From Augochlora pura (taxonomy: Eukaryota > Arthropoda > Insecta > Hymenoptera > Halictidae), in the NCBI RefSeq assembly GCF_028453695.1, contig NC_135772.1:16673611-16737610 (forward strand): DNA of 64,000 nt, read 5' to 3'. How positions within the stretch are numbered: the first letter of the stretch is position 1; every line of letters begins with the position of its first letter. The notes under the pieces are model-generated. The model was not told the origin of the DNA. It saw only the letters and a program-made list of their open reading frames with translations, and did not search any database. Shown here piece after piece: positions 38,018 through 50,808 of the stretch. The translations under genes and the position numbers were made by a program.

Positions 38018-39135
38018 TTACATTCTATTACGCTCTCTTTGTAGTCGTTCACTATATGCTTTTGATACAAGATTAAATGCATCCATATATCGGTCCATAC
38101 ACATTGCTACACATTTCTGTAAACAAAACAAAATAATGAATAAAATAACTTCCTATTCACAAGAAGAACAATATGCAATAGTTACATAAATTAGGGTACA
38201 CTGTAGCTAAGTTTGATAATTTTTAAATTTGTTATTACAGGCATTTTTGTAAAAAATCTATTATAGTGTAGGATTATATTATAGTACTTTTTTACAAAGA
38301 CAGAAGTTGTTCAGTATCATATCCCTGATAATATATGTCAAAATTATCAAAAACAATGAGGTGTATCCTAATTTATACATTGTAAGTTTCTTATCAATGT
38401 TTAAGAAGTAATAGTCTCAAGCCAACTTTTATGGCACATTTAATGTTATAATATTGTGCTCATATATTTTTCTCTTTTATATAAATATTTATAAGATATA
38501 TATATAATTACTTTTCAGACATTTATAGTGATGAAACTTTAGAAATAATCACATCATATGTATCATTGTACATAAAAATAAATGTACAAATATTTTAAAT
38601 CTATATGGAATATGTCATTTCTTTATTAATATTTCGTAAAATATACTTTACAGTTCGTAAACTTAATTATATGAAATACTAATAGAAAGAAGTAAACATT
38701 TCTTATTAAAATCATATTACAAAACGATTTGTGTGCTATGTTTTTGAGTCACCATAAATGTTGGTCTGTAGCAGGAAGAATGAAAAATCAGTCGAGTTAC
38801 AAATAATGACTTTTTTATCAATATTTAACAATTTTTAAGGTTATATTTTACAAAATAAAAGACGTTACCTGTTCGGAGCTATCCAGCGACGTACCTGGCT
38901 TGTATATACACTTTTTGAAGCATTTCTCTGTCATTTTCTAAAAATATGAGATCAAATCCGCGCCAGTCATTCATCTTACGTTCGTATAAGTAAAAAATAA
39001 TATGGACTTGTGTAATCGTACCGTAAGTAACTCCTGTGCGTTTGCAACAGCGATTTGTTGTTTAATTTGATCCATAAGTTCATCTCGTTGGGAACTTGTT
39101 AATGAGCCGGGTGATAAAGACGATAAGGAATCCAT
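38018..39135 (-). CDS. TIMM13: Mitochondrial import inner membrane translocase subunit Tim13
   Basis: Small Tim chaperone of the intermembrane space, which partners Tim8 to escort hydrophobic precursors. Exons from the 5' end: 39135-39022, 38937-38869, 38116-38018; 93 residues, as in the family. The twin Cx3C motifs CFKKC and CVAMC, spaced as in small Tims, form the two disulfides. QIAVANAQELL, MTEKCFKKCIYKPG, SLDSSEQKC and DRYMDAFNLVSKAYSERLQRER match Tim13 rather than Tim8, 9 or 10. Intron 2 is long (752 nt) for so small a gene. An AATAAA on the minus strand lies about 20 nt past the stop. Confidence 0.95.
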
Positions 39136-40268
39136 ATTTACACTCTAAAGTAATTCTGTCTTTATATGATTATATGTTAAAAGCAAAATTTCTTTACAAC
39201 CCTACTGTTTCTGAACCACTGTGTTAACCCGGTTGGTTCAATATACCGGAAGCACGTGAAGTTACCTTAAAATGCTGTTTCCAACGATCTACACAGACCA
39301 ATGTTACATAATGCACAGCTCAATATTGTCTTGCAATAATGTGAATAATTAATTTCGATAATTTAACGGTAACATGTTTTTATTATATATAAAAACGAAT
39401 CTTGAAAGTATTGTCACAATGTTTTTACTATGTCTAATCAAATTCAAGAATTTATTCGTATTGTTAAAATATATGCATGTCATGATTACATAATTCTTTT
39501 CTTTTGTTATAAATCCGTTTTTACGTTCCAAAAATTGCCATTTGTTAATTGTACAGTATTGTCTAATAGAAATATATGAATATTAAGATCAACAAAGCTA
39601 GATTCAGAGGCGGATTTAGGTATAGGCTAAATATATTATAGCCTAGGGCGGTATATTTAAAGTAGGAATTATACTCATCGTGGGAAGAATATTGACAGAA
39701 TTTTAAACGGGATAGCTTTTTTTTAAATTGGTCTGAACAGTTTGAATTTTTCGAGATGTTAGATCAACTAGTTTGTTAGAGAATAAGTAAATAAATGTAT
39801 TAGGTTGATTGATGTTTTTCAACTTTTTTATCTGAGTCTATAATACATATTTAAGAAATGCATTCGTTAAATCCTAGCAACTTATTTGCGTACGGAGAAT
39901 TTCATCGAAATTGGGTGACTTTGAATAAATTAAAAAATAAAGTTATTCCGATCGTGAAACCGTCAACTTATGTACTTCCCGCGGTCAATGTAGATGGAAC
40001 CCATCGTGTCGGCAAGCATGTTAGTGTGCCACCGTGTCACAACGGGGCGGCACGTTACTATTTTAGAGTCTGTGTACATTGTACGCACACATAGCACGTC
40101 TTGACAACTACACTGTACAAAATATATTGCATAACTACATCCATACCCTCGTCATCCTTTTAATCTACTCATTTATGCCGGGAGTGTGCAGAACACTTGA
40201 GAAAACTGCGGCAACCAGTGCAAGGAAGTGATTCCTCAATTGTAGGGAATAACAACTGTTAGAACACA
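39136..40268. other. Spacer between TIMM13 and SWEET (divergent)
   Basis: 1.1 kb holding the promoters of two diverging genes. It includes a short hAT-like end at 39605. A 78-codon ORF at 39858-40094 resembles nothing I know. Confidence 0.5.
39605..39651 (+). mobile_element. Possible hAT-type element end fragment
   Basis: CAGAGGCGGATTTAGG resembles the terminal repeats of many hAT elements. Just inside is an imperfect hairpin (TATAGGCTAA with TTATAGCCTA). No matching opposite end was found by eye, so it is a fragment at best. Confidence 0.35.
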
Positions 40269-42497
40269 ATGGGTTTAGAGGATTACAAGGAAATTGTGGG
40301 TACATGTGCCTCGATTACCACAATTGGCCACATGTTATCTGGCACGTGAGTTGATTTACTTTTAAATAATTCATTATGTTTACGATCGAATGTCAAATGT
40401 ATACAATGCCCAAATTTTGCAATATAAACATAGATAATAATGTTATTTCTTATCCCATAACACAATTATTTGACAACCTTTCATTTTACCAAAAAAATCG
40501 CTATAAAAAAGGTACAAAAAAACATGGTATTGCTTCTAAAAAACTAACTTGATCGTGAAATCTTGCGCACCATTTCATTCGTAAAAAAATCTATACCAAA
40601 TAAGTTTTGGAATTTTATACTTTACCAAATGCAGTTTAAATTTCTAAACACAGTTTATTTGGTTTATAGAGTAAAAAATGTTTGGAAATTAGTTCTAATA
40701 TGACATTTCTGTGCAAAATTATTAAAAGATGTGCAACGAAAACTTTTTTTGTTACAAATAACAATGCAAATGTATTTTAAATTTTGTATCTATTCATTTT
40801 GGGGCATGGGATGCATTAACATACATATATGAATCTAAATTAAAAAATTTCCATTTTTGTTTCTATTATTACAATTTTATTACTGAAAACTATCAAGGAA
40901 AATTAATTCACTTTTTTTTATTGTTTAATTATAGATTAATATGCAAGGATATTTACCAGAAGGGATCATCAAAGGGTTTTGATCCAATGCCATTCCTGGG
41001 AGGTATTGGAATGTAAGTGGAAAAACTTTTTGTTTTATCATTTCGACTAACAGTGCTGTACTTGCCAAGTAAAGTCTATAGTTATCTAATATGATACATT
41101 TGGAGTATGCATAGTCAATTAAACTTTTTTTATAGGTGTACTTTGATGCTTCAATATGCATTCATTGTAAGAGATCCTGCAATGGTTAATGTTAACGTTT
41201 TTGGATTACTTGCAAATGCAGCATATATGGCTGTGTATTACTATTACTCATCCCAAACGGTATGAGTTTTTATTTATACGATAACATGCATGCTGTTGCT
41301 TCTGATTAATGTTTGCTTCTGTTACTTTTGAAATCAATTTTCAATACAGAAATTATAACTTACTGCGCACAATATAAGTACCAAAATTGGATGTGATAAG
41401 AAATTCAGAAGAAAATTTAATGAAGTAAATATATTTTAATCATACTCTTGCACATTTAACAAGTATGTATTATTCTGAAGCAGGTCACTAAAGATGTCTT
41501 TTAGATATATATTACTTGATTTATTTTGGATAATTAATTTTGTTAAGTATCATAGTTTGAGTCATTTAACGTTAGCGTATTGTGAGCATGAATACTGTAT
41601 TATGCGAGGTAATTGAGATTACATAAATTTTGGTAAGCTTGCAATATTATATAATTGTTGGTCTCCGTACGATATACGGTCGTATCTGTTAATGTGTAGA
41701 ATACGTGCTTACTTGCATTTATGACGCGACTTTTTTCTGTCTTATCTACGTCCTTCCTAACTACATTATTCCTTATCTGTTATATCCTTTTGTGGTCTGC
41801 ATAGGGTTTGTGGTCTGCAAGAATTAATCGCAGTATAATTAACATGTTTAAATTCCCGTCAATTAATTAATAAAGTTCTCACACAAAGATAGTAAAAATT
41901 GCAGACTGGAAATTACTGGTAGATTTTATCCTAAATTTTACAAATTTTTAGAAGGACACACTTGCTTTAATAGGCAAGGCTACAGCCTTTGTCGCAGTCT
42001 TCCTTGCATATGCTCAAGTGGAAAGCCCTGAGAAGATTGAATTCCGATTTGGTATAATCGTGACGGCACTATTACTCCTTTTAATCATGTCTCCACTTTT
42101 CCATCTTGTAAGTTTAGGAAGTCTTGCATATGCATACAATTCATAATTGCATAATACAAATTTTTATCATACGTGTTCTCGTTCTATCAGGGAGAGATAA
42201 TAAGGACGAAAAATACAGATATGCTTCCGTTTCCTATAATTTTTATGGGAACGCTTGTTACTTTCCAGTGGCTGTTATATGGAATTATAATTAATAACTC
42301 ATTTGTTATCGTAAGTAAACAGTTGATCGTGTAAATAGATAACATATCCTCACGTATTTGTCACAAACTAATATTTTATGTTTTAAAAGTTTCAGAACGT
42401 AATCGGTTTTCTCCTTTCTTTGGCACAATTGTCGTTGTTCGTAATATTTCCGTCTAAATCGAAAGCAAAATCTAATAACCAAGAAAAGATGGACTAA
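40269..42497 (+). CDS. slv: SWEET sugar transporter (SLC50, saliva-like)
   Basis: Bidirectional sugar uniporter of the SWEET/MtN3 family with seven membrane helices as two three-helix bundles plus a linker. Exons 40269-40345, 40935-41012, 41136-41259, 41952-42107, 42191-42310, 42390-42497; about 220 residues, the animal SWEET length. Bundle 1 shows SGTLICKDIYQKGSSKGFDPMPF then GLLANAAYMAVYYYYS; bundle 2 shows SPLFHLGEIIRTKNTDMLPFP then GTLVTFQWLLYGIIINNSF. These are the duplicated MtN3 halves with their conserved Pro and Asn positions. The C-terminal tail is short, basic and cytosolic. The acceptor of the last exon is uncertain: AG at 42389 or 42395 both keep frame and differ by Phe-Gln. Insects usually have one such gene, called slv in Drosophila. 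Confidence 0.93.
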
Positions 42498-45400
42498 TAA
42501 GAAAGGAGAAAAGGTTCTAATATAAATAGCGCTGCTACGAGTATTATATTTTATTGAAATTTGTTGCGTATTTTAAAAATTTTGGCAACGCGTATCGCAG
42601 ATTCGATATCTAAATTACGTACTTATAAATAACGTTAATAACGACGGCAAATTATCTCTATAAAGATTAACACAAGGTTGTTTAATCACATTCCTCAGTA
42701 CAGTATGTTATCACTTCATACAAACTTCAAGTAATAGTGATAGAGTGACGCATTTTTCGAAATTTCGCAATTTTATTTCTGATTTCAAGAGAAAATGTGA
42801 TGCAGGGTAAGAAATAATGAAAAGTTAAAGAATTAAAGAAAAATTTGTCTATACTTAATATGTGCTAATTCTAAAAAGAGTTTTATTTAGAGAGTTCTAT
42901 TATAAAAGTATTACTTGTACAACTTGTAATGCAACACTGATGTGATAATATTTATATTTTCACTACGATTTACAATGGATTAATTTTTCGTATTGTATAA
43001 AGTATTTTGTACAGTACTATATGCATTAACTAGAGAACGCGTGTATGTATATTTTAATAATTAATGCATCAATAGTATGTTTCAAAGATGTACCACAGTT
43101 GTAATTATTTTGTAATAAAAATTTCTGAATCATGCGAACATCGCGTCAAGTTATTACGCTGCTAAAAAAAAAGAAAGAGAATAATAGATGATATTTCACT
43201 CCTGTCAGAGAATTTGATCTCGCTTCTATCGAGCAGTCGGCGATGTTCTACAAGTTTAGAAAATCGTACTGAAAGTATGAAGTATCTAAACCGTCCCAAT
43301 GTCATGTAATAACATTTTCTGGGGATCCGATGCAAACGATTGTTCTACGCGAAGATGAGCCCAATTATTTCATCTGAAAGTTCATGCGATCATTGGTCGA
43401 ACACATAGACAGTTGTTATTCAAGTATCCATTATGCAAATTGATTTGAACGTCTAATAATAAGCTCGGGATACTTTTCAATGATTGACGTAGTCGTACGT
43501 GGCTCGTTGAAGCCTCTTCTGTCGCGAGACCAAACCAACGGCGATTACCATTTCACTTTCTACAGGACCGCGTTACGCTGCATGCAAATGCAATCGTCTT
43601 GACGACTCGCTGGCTGCCTTCCGCCGCGATTTACGTCTGCGGCGGCTCGTTGGTAGTCGCGGTTGGTATATCAGCTTATTATATGAGCCGCGTACATCAT
43701 CGCTTGACTTTCCGATCGAGTTTGCCGGCTAATAGCAGGAAACAGTGACCTTCCATGTAGACAGTGGCGTCTGGTATCGTGGCCAGTAAGTAACGTGTCC
43801 GATTGTTCGCCGGACACCGGTAGTTCTATGGGTCCCTCGTCAATCGTTAGGAAGCGTGAATCGTTTGTCATAAATTGGCCTGTAATAGCGGGTAAAGGGA
43901 CACAAATCTCAAGCAGGCTAATTTAGGAGATTTCCGAAGTAATTATACCGCAAATCGTTAACATCAAATTACCGATACGCACCGCGTCCGCTACCGGCGA
44001 TCGTTGTTGAAGTTACTTGTGATAAGATACGAATAAGAGCTGTGCTCTTCGTACGCGTTCCGACGACGATGTTTCTAGTAATAATAAATAAAAGAACGTA
44101 ATGTAATGGATGTTTGTCTCGTGATCGTTCGAATAAAAGATGTAACTCCTCATTCTAGTGTCTAGGATTAATAGAATTTCTCCAGGAACGTTGATATCCG
44201 TGCTGGCTGAACGAGAATGCACAGTGGGTTGGGATGAGGTAAGTGTGCTCCTCTAATTTTCTCCAATGAAACGATAGAATTCGCTCGTAGATTGCTACCA
44301 GAGTTTTGCGTGTTCTAATACTTTGCTCGAGGAAGAGCACAATAGGATAAAATACGCGCTCGATTAATTCTTAACGTAGCTTGATTAGATAGGTATATTA
44401 ATATTAGTGGAATGCAAATAGAAGTAGATTTATTCTATTTTATCAACTCGAAATATTTTGCATTTTCCTAAGATAATTTTGTTTGATTCTCATTTATTAC
44501 ACCAATTCTATTTTATTTTGTATTTCGACATATCACCTGTTCAAGTAAAAAATATTATCGAAAACTGTTCTAAAATATTAAACGTTTATTTTGTAATAAT
44601 TTAGTTCATTTTATAATTTTTAAATAAATCTCTTTATTTAGACAACTTCTTTAGAAGCACAAGCAGATTCACCTTTCTTTCAATTAGCACTAAATTGTTA
44701 ATTCTATCTTGTTCCTAGTACAATTAAAATCAATTACGATGTCTGATACCACTATTTTTTCATCTTTCAAATCATTATTTTCGTACTATGAGTTTTAAAC
44801 TTTCTGAACACGCAATATACATGAAATAAAAGGTCTTTTAATTTACCCTTAACATTGTACGAAGACTCGTGCTCATATCCATGATTTGCCGGTTTACGTT
44901 TCTGTTTAAAAAAAGCATGAGATTTTTGAGAAAAAGACGACACCGTCTTATCAGATCGAGGATGGTCGCGTGTTCACGTAGCATCCAGGATATTTGCGAT
45001 TGCGCAGGATTTTCTTTGCGATTGATCTCGAGTGTGCGCCCCGGGGTTGGCTATTGGTACGTTCACACATAGGTAAATAGCTGGTTAACGTGAACGTGTT
45101 ACTCTTGTGTGGTGGTGGACTGCTTTCTAACACCTGCTGCATCCCCTTGAACGTCTACGTCACGTGGATCCACTCGACGGTTCGTATGGTAGAATACATC
45201 TGGATGGTTCGCCAGCGATAAAGCGATAATAACGGCCGTCGCTTCGGCTACGTGTAATCGTATTTTTCGCGATGTTACGCGTCGCGTGTATGTACCCGGC
45301 AAATATTGGATATCTCGGGGAGTCGGTGATCTTGCATACACGTGCTCTTTAATTGGCTCTACGCGACGGATGCTGGCTATTCGGATGATAAACAATTTTT

Positions 45401-48400
45401 TTTTTATCGGTTACATCACTGATCCTTTAAACATTAGGAAGCTTTCTTTTAAAATGAGAACGCGTAAACGAGAACGTAATCACGATTACAATACACGCGC
45501 TGTTTTAATTGTCCGGGTGATTCAAACTATCGCGAAGATAAATATCGTAGGATTTACTTTAGGAATGCTAATAAGTTTTATCAAACAATACTATGCAAAC
45601 CTGCGTTTTATTACATAGTTATTAGAGACATTCTTCTAGATATAGGAACACGATCTTTGGAATTGTGAAATGTATTCGCGATTTATTGAATCACTATAAT
45701 CATCGAATGCAATTGTATAAATTATACGAGGAATATTCACATACAAATTTTATGATCGTCTTCAAATTACCTCGTCGAAAAATTACCCTATTATTATCTA
45801 GAATATGCCGTTTGAATATTAATACTCCTCTCGTGTACGTTTTGAAGGTAATGAGCTGCTTAATGACATTTTAATACAATTTCAGTATCGATTCCTTAAA
45901 TATAATGTGAGATGTAATGATATGCTTATCTATAAAAAATGAGCTCCTTTTACTATTTTTCTGCTTTCATTGAAATTTAGTTGTCGATCTATGTTTTTTA
46001 GAAGATTATATCTCGGAATACTATTAAACTTCTAAAATAATTACTATTACGTTATGTTCATTTTTCACAGTTTAGAATTTATAATTTTAGCAACAATAAA
46101 TTGAACAGATTAATTGATAGTAATATACGTTTATTTTAAAATGTCCGAAGAAAAATTGTAACAAGTAGTTATTTATTTTTATAATTTACCAGTGAGATGT
46201 AAGTATTAAGACTAAATAATAACTCAGCCAAATGTATAATAATATCGCATATCGAATCAGTATTTTTCATTAAACTACATGATTTTCCGATTGCCACGCT
46301 AAAACCACTTTATAAATTGTATACGTTACGAAAAGCGAGCATTTTCCCATTGCGTTCACATGGCGCACGCTCATCCAGAAACGACAGTCCTCCCCCATCG
46401 GGCTTAATATCAATTTAGAGCACAATACAGGGAGCATTTCGATGTCGTGTAATTTGCTTGAACGTTCATTAAGTATACTAGGACAATTATAACCGTATCC
46501 AATAATGACGAGGTCGCACGAGTTGGTCAGACGGCTGCAACACGTGTCCCTTAAAGGATCTTATTAGAAATGAATTACATTAAACTCCGGACCCTTGGAA
46601 AATTAAAAAATCCATCCTCACAAAAAACAAAAGAAAGAATAAATAAAGTGTAGAGCTTGGAATTGTTTAGTTCGAGGTATGAGAAAATACAAAGTGATTT
46701 TTTAATCACGAAACTACGAAGTGATTTTTAATCACGAAAATACGAAGAATTATTAATCAACATGATAAAAGATATGAATAAAGATAAAGATATAACGCAA
46801 TGTTACTTAATTATATATTTACCTAACGTTTAATGTTTTATGTTAATAATTATTCCGAGACGTTACGCGCCCTTTCCCAACGTCCGACATTTTGTTTTGT
46901 ACTCGATAAAACAATTTATTATTACAGAAGATAAGTCGAATTACGTATCTTGACTAATTAAATATCCTGCATCTTTTATCGACGGCAATGTAGATAACAA
47001 AAGGCTAATAAAGTCTCCATTGATTACAATGCTGCGTAGCACAACACGTGGACCTGAATAATTAATTAAAGACGATTTTCTTGATAAAAGAACTTGAAAT
47101 GCTAAAGGAAAAAGATTCTTTTAATACAATCTTACAGCTTTACGTTCGATAAAACGAAGAAACAAATTTTTTCTCTGTAACAACGTAAATGAGAGATACA
47201 GGAGAAATTCATTATAAAACAAGCGCAACAAATAGTTTTTGTTAAGTTCTCACAATTCGAGTTGTTAGAGATCTGGATATCTGTGAAATAGCTTTGTTTG
47301 AACCTATTGTACATATGTACAGTTATGACAGATGTCACCAGCTTGTTTGAAACTCATTTAGAGAAACTTTCATATGACAAAAGTTTCCATTTCACATTTT
47401 TGTCTTTCAATATTGTGCTCTTATACAATTCAAAGCCGGCGAAGCGACGAGATCGAGTTATATTAAAAAATGATGTATGAATTTTGTCAAATTTGTCAGA
47501 AATGTTAAACAGAATCATATCGAAGATTACGATAGGAATTTATTTCAATTCTTTTATTTTATCGTACACTTATGTGAACGCTTTTTTGTCTATATACACT
47601 ATCAAGAAATATTAAAAATACTGTTTATAATACAAAGCGAAACTTAAATAAATATTTCATAGTATTCGCTGAGATTTCAATTACCATTTAAAATGCCCTT
47701 TTATTTAAATTCACAAATGACGATCTGTTAAAATAAAATTCACATTGCTTAGAATCTTTGCGTTAAATCATTGTTATAATTATCAGTGTCTTCAGTAAAC
47801 ACTTTGTTATATAGTTTACTAATCTAATTATTCGACAGTTGAAACATCGTTTCATTTTTTTTATAAAACATGATCTCATAAAAAGGTGCTTTTACTTATA
47901 CATAAATACAAACATATTTTTATTCATTGTTAGTTTTTTCCTGTAATATCATGCATGGTCACCGTAAGCAAAGCTTATTGAAGCAAAGGAACCCTGACAA
48001 TTTATCATCATTGTACGCTTCTATTTCCGTAAAACTGTTCCTCGAGCGATTCCAGTAGCAAAGGGATGATTCAAAGTACAATTAAACAATCACGATATAC
48101 TACACAATTGCGATACTCACAGCCTCGAAGCTATAGATGACGTTGTTCCCAATGTAAAAAGTAGCAATGGCGTGCGACATCCCTGTGCGAATAAAAATCT
48201 TATCTTATCGGTTGCCCGGAAGCCAGCATCGGTGCATCCAAAAGTCACTGACACCGGCAACTTCTGACGTCTCTGTAAATGGCCGACAGTGCCGGCAAAA
48301 GGCGGAAGGGAGGGAGGGATTGACGGCAGGGTACGGGGGATGAGCAGGATAAGACGGAAAAAGGGGGAGAGATCCTGCTTGTCCGACTATTCCATACACT

Positions 48401-50512
48401 GCACTGCCCCGCAGGACACGTGATCCGGCGCTTTTGCGAAATGTGTAACGCGGTGCTGTAACGCTGGTTCCCATCGTGTCTCTCTTGTTTGCCTATCTGT
48501 CTGGGTAGAGAGACCTGCTACAGATTTTCCCCGTGTACATTCATTTGGATTCATTTTTTGTGCGCGGCAGCGCACCCGGCGCGTCTTTTCTGGCCGCTAC
48601 ATCCACGGTGACGCAAGTGAAGTGGTATTCCTGGCGAATTGTTCTGTGAGTCCTTCTTCTATCCGGCAGTCGTTAGATCGTAAATCAAGTCCTCGCGATT
48701 CGCACCTCGCGATTTTATGCGAAACTTTTTCTAATCGATTGTGAAACTCCCGGCGTCGTCGACGATCACTTCCTTTTAATCCTTTGCTGTGGTTGCGATT
48801 GCTCTTTTGAAATCGGCGCTTCTTTTACCAAATCTCCGCCGATCGACTAGAATATACTTTCTATATTTTATTTTACAATAATTATTGATATTATTATGAA
48901 TAATTACCGAGATTATTTTTATGAGCCATGCCAGTCGCTTTAAGGTAGATTTAGTCTAAAACGGGGTGAAGCCGTAAACGCGAGGACTTGGTTTAGTATG
49001 TAACACTTTTTATTTGTTTTTTAACTTGGTACCAGCATGGATACTTATTCTTTATATTGCATAATTGAATCTCGATCGTCTGATCGGTGAGCGGACTGTT
49101 CGGCTAGGTCAGTTTTGTGCGAAGCTGACATCGTTGAAATGCATCGTTGCAAAGTAGATTTTGTTGCTAGGTTTATTTTTCAAATTTTGTTGTTTAGTAA
49201 GTTTTTGAAATTTTTAGCAGTTGAAACGTTCCAGAGGAACGCAATACGTTCGAGTGAGACGCGCCCTTTGAAGGTAGGGTTGTATAGTTTCAGATATAGT
49301 TATAATGTCATCTTACTCCTTTACGTTTTGAAGGAATTTAAAGCGTCATTTTTATTAAAACATTGATGTGAACTATATGTAGTCGATACGTCTGCCATCG
49401 CCGTTTCTTTTGGCAACAGTCTCCGCAATTAAAATTTTTATTAATTGCATCTATTTTATTGTACTAACAAACTGTAATAATTACAATTAATTTCCTGAAC
49501 AATTCTAATATTTTTTTGTATCTTTTCGATACTTCATTTTAATTGTTTAGTTATATTTCGTTGGAGGCCGTCTGGTAAAAAGACATTATAAAGAAATCAT
49601 AGTCCTCGCAATGTTTGTTGACACCGATAAACATCAACAAATATAATTCTTTTACTCGTCCCGCTTCTCGTTTGCATATATTTATCAATGATGATTCGAA
49701 TTCGCAGAAACATTTGCAATCTAAGAATGGGAACTCGACGGCTACGCCTCGATAACTGTATGCCGGGAGAGAACATGCACGTCGGCACCGTGTGCATTTG
49801 CGACGTGTACTTGAAACAATAAGTATTCAAGGCATGCTTTATTGTTATTGTGCGAGATGTGACAAACGTAAATGTAATGAAAGCGAAATTTTATGGCCGG
49901 CCACTAGTAAAAGGCGCACCGTGGAATCCTTGCATTTGTTATTAAATGTTTCTGTCTGGGACGTAACAAAATTCCGAATGACCTTGCATGTTTTTTTTTA
50001 TTCGTAAAAGATGTGGACAACTACGAAAGAAGGTTGCAATAAATTTCGTAGAACGAGGTATATTTTATTTATTCGTATCATCTACTCGATGAAACTGTTT
50101 CGTGTAATGTAAATTCAATTTTGTTGCTTTCCTTTACTGATTTTTTAACGGTTCCACGATTTATATTTTTTTGACTGTTTTACTGTAATTCTAGGATATT
50201 AAAATTTGTTACACCTGAGTGTAAAAGAAGTTATTACTATTTTTATTATTATTACCATTATTACTATCATTACTATTTATCTATTTATTACTTGGATATT
50301 TTCAAATCCGCCAATATCTCTGGCTTTCACCCCCTAAATTGCAATTTACCGAAGAATCGCAAACTACGTTTTGCAAAAACTATGAGCGAGAGATCTGGCC
50401 GATCCAGCCGGAGGCTCACAACAGTGCTCGTCGGAGCAATATCATTAATTGGGAGGGTGTTTATTTCAGGATATTTTTCTAGTGACTCCACGGTCGTCCG
50501 CCTAGTCGATCT
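42498..50512. other. Long spacer without recognised coding sequence
   Basis: About 8 kb. GC-richer patches occur at about 43500-44000, 44870-45400 and 48200-48700. ORFs of 60-110 codons in them resemble no family and are not supported by splice-consistent extensions. The patches may be promoters or noncoding exons. A short tandem repeat lies at 46684-46750. Confidence 0.5.
46684..46750. repeat. Short tandem repeat, about 27-nt unit
   Basis: About 2.5 copies of a unit containing AAGTGATTTTTAATCACGAA followed by a TACG; each unit contains its own small palindrome GTGATTTTTAATCAC. Confidence 0.8.
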
Positions 50513-50520
50513 TATAAATA
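50513..50520 (+). promoter_or_regulatory. Probable TATA box of the guanylyl cyclase gene
   Basis: TATAAATA lies in a GC-rich stretch. Downstream there is no coding start but a good splice donor (CCG|GTAAGC at 50809), while the coding exon at 52514 is preceded by a pyrimidine tract and CAG acceptor (52487 or 52490). This fits a noncoding first exon of about 50545-50808 spliced to the coding exon. Confidence 0.5.
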
Positions 50521-50544
50521 GATGCCGCAGATGCGGCCGCGGGA

Positions 50545-50808
50545 TATGTGTGCACCTGATTGCGCCGATCGTTCGAAATTTTCCGGGAAAAGAGAGTCCG
50601 CCGAGCGGAGTAGCATAGATGATAGTAATTAAAGAATTCGCGTGACGCCGCGGCGTGATATTGCTCTAATACTTTTCCGCGCATCGACAACGGAACGCGA
50701 GTGTCCGATCGTTCTCCTCTTCGTCTCGTGTTGGTGATATTGCCCGCGTATTCACGATATTAGAGCCGGCCTCGTTACACAGAGTACTCTAGTGAAATAA
50801 TTGATCCG
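50545..50808 (+). other. Candidate noncoding first exon of Gyc88E
   Basis: Lies about 30 nt downstream of the TATAAATA box and ends at the donor GTAAGC. The start position is an estimate from the TATA distance. The following intron would be about 1.68 kb. No transcript evidence is available. Confidence 0.4.

Noticed and set aside
45099..45618. ORFs of about 100 codons on both strands near 45.1-45.6 kb
   Set aside because: Both strands are open over a GC-rich patch. Neither shows a recognisable motif or coherent exon structure.
48205..48575. Two overlapping minus-strand ORFs in a GC-rich block
   Set aside because: Pro/Arg-rich translations with no domain, no splice-supported extension and no resemblance to known proteins. 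Open because of base composition.
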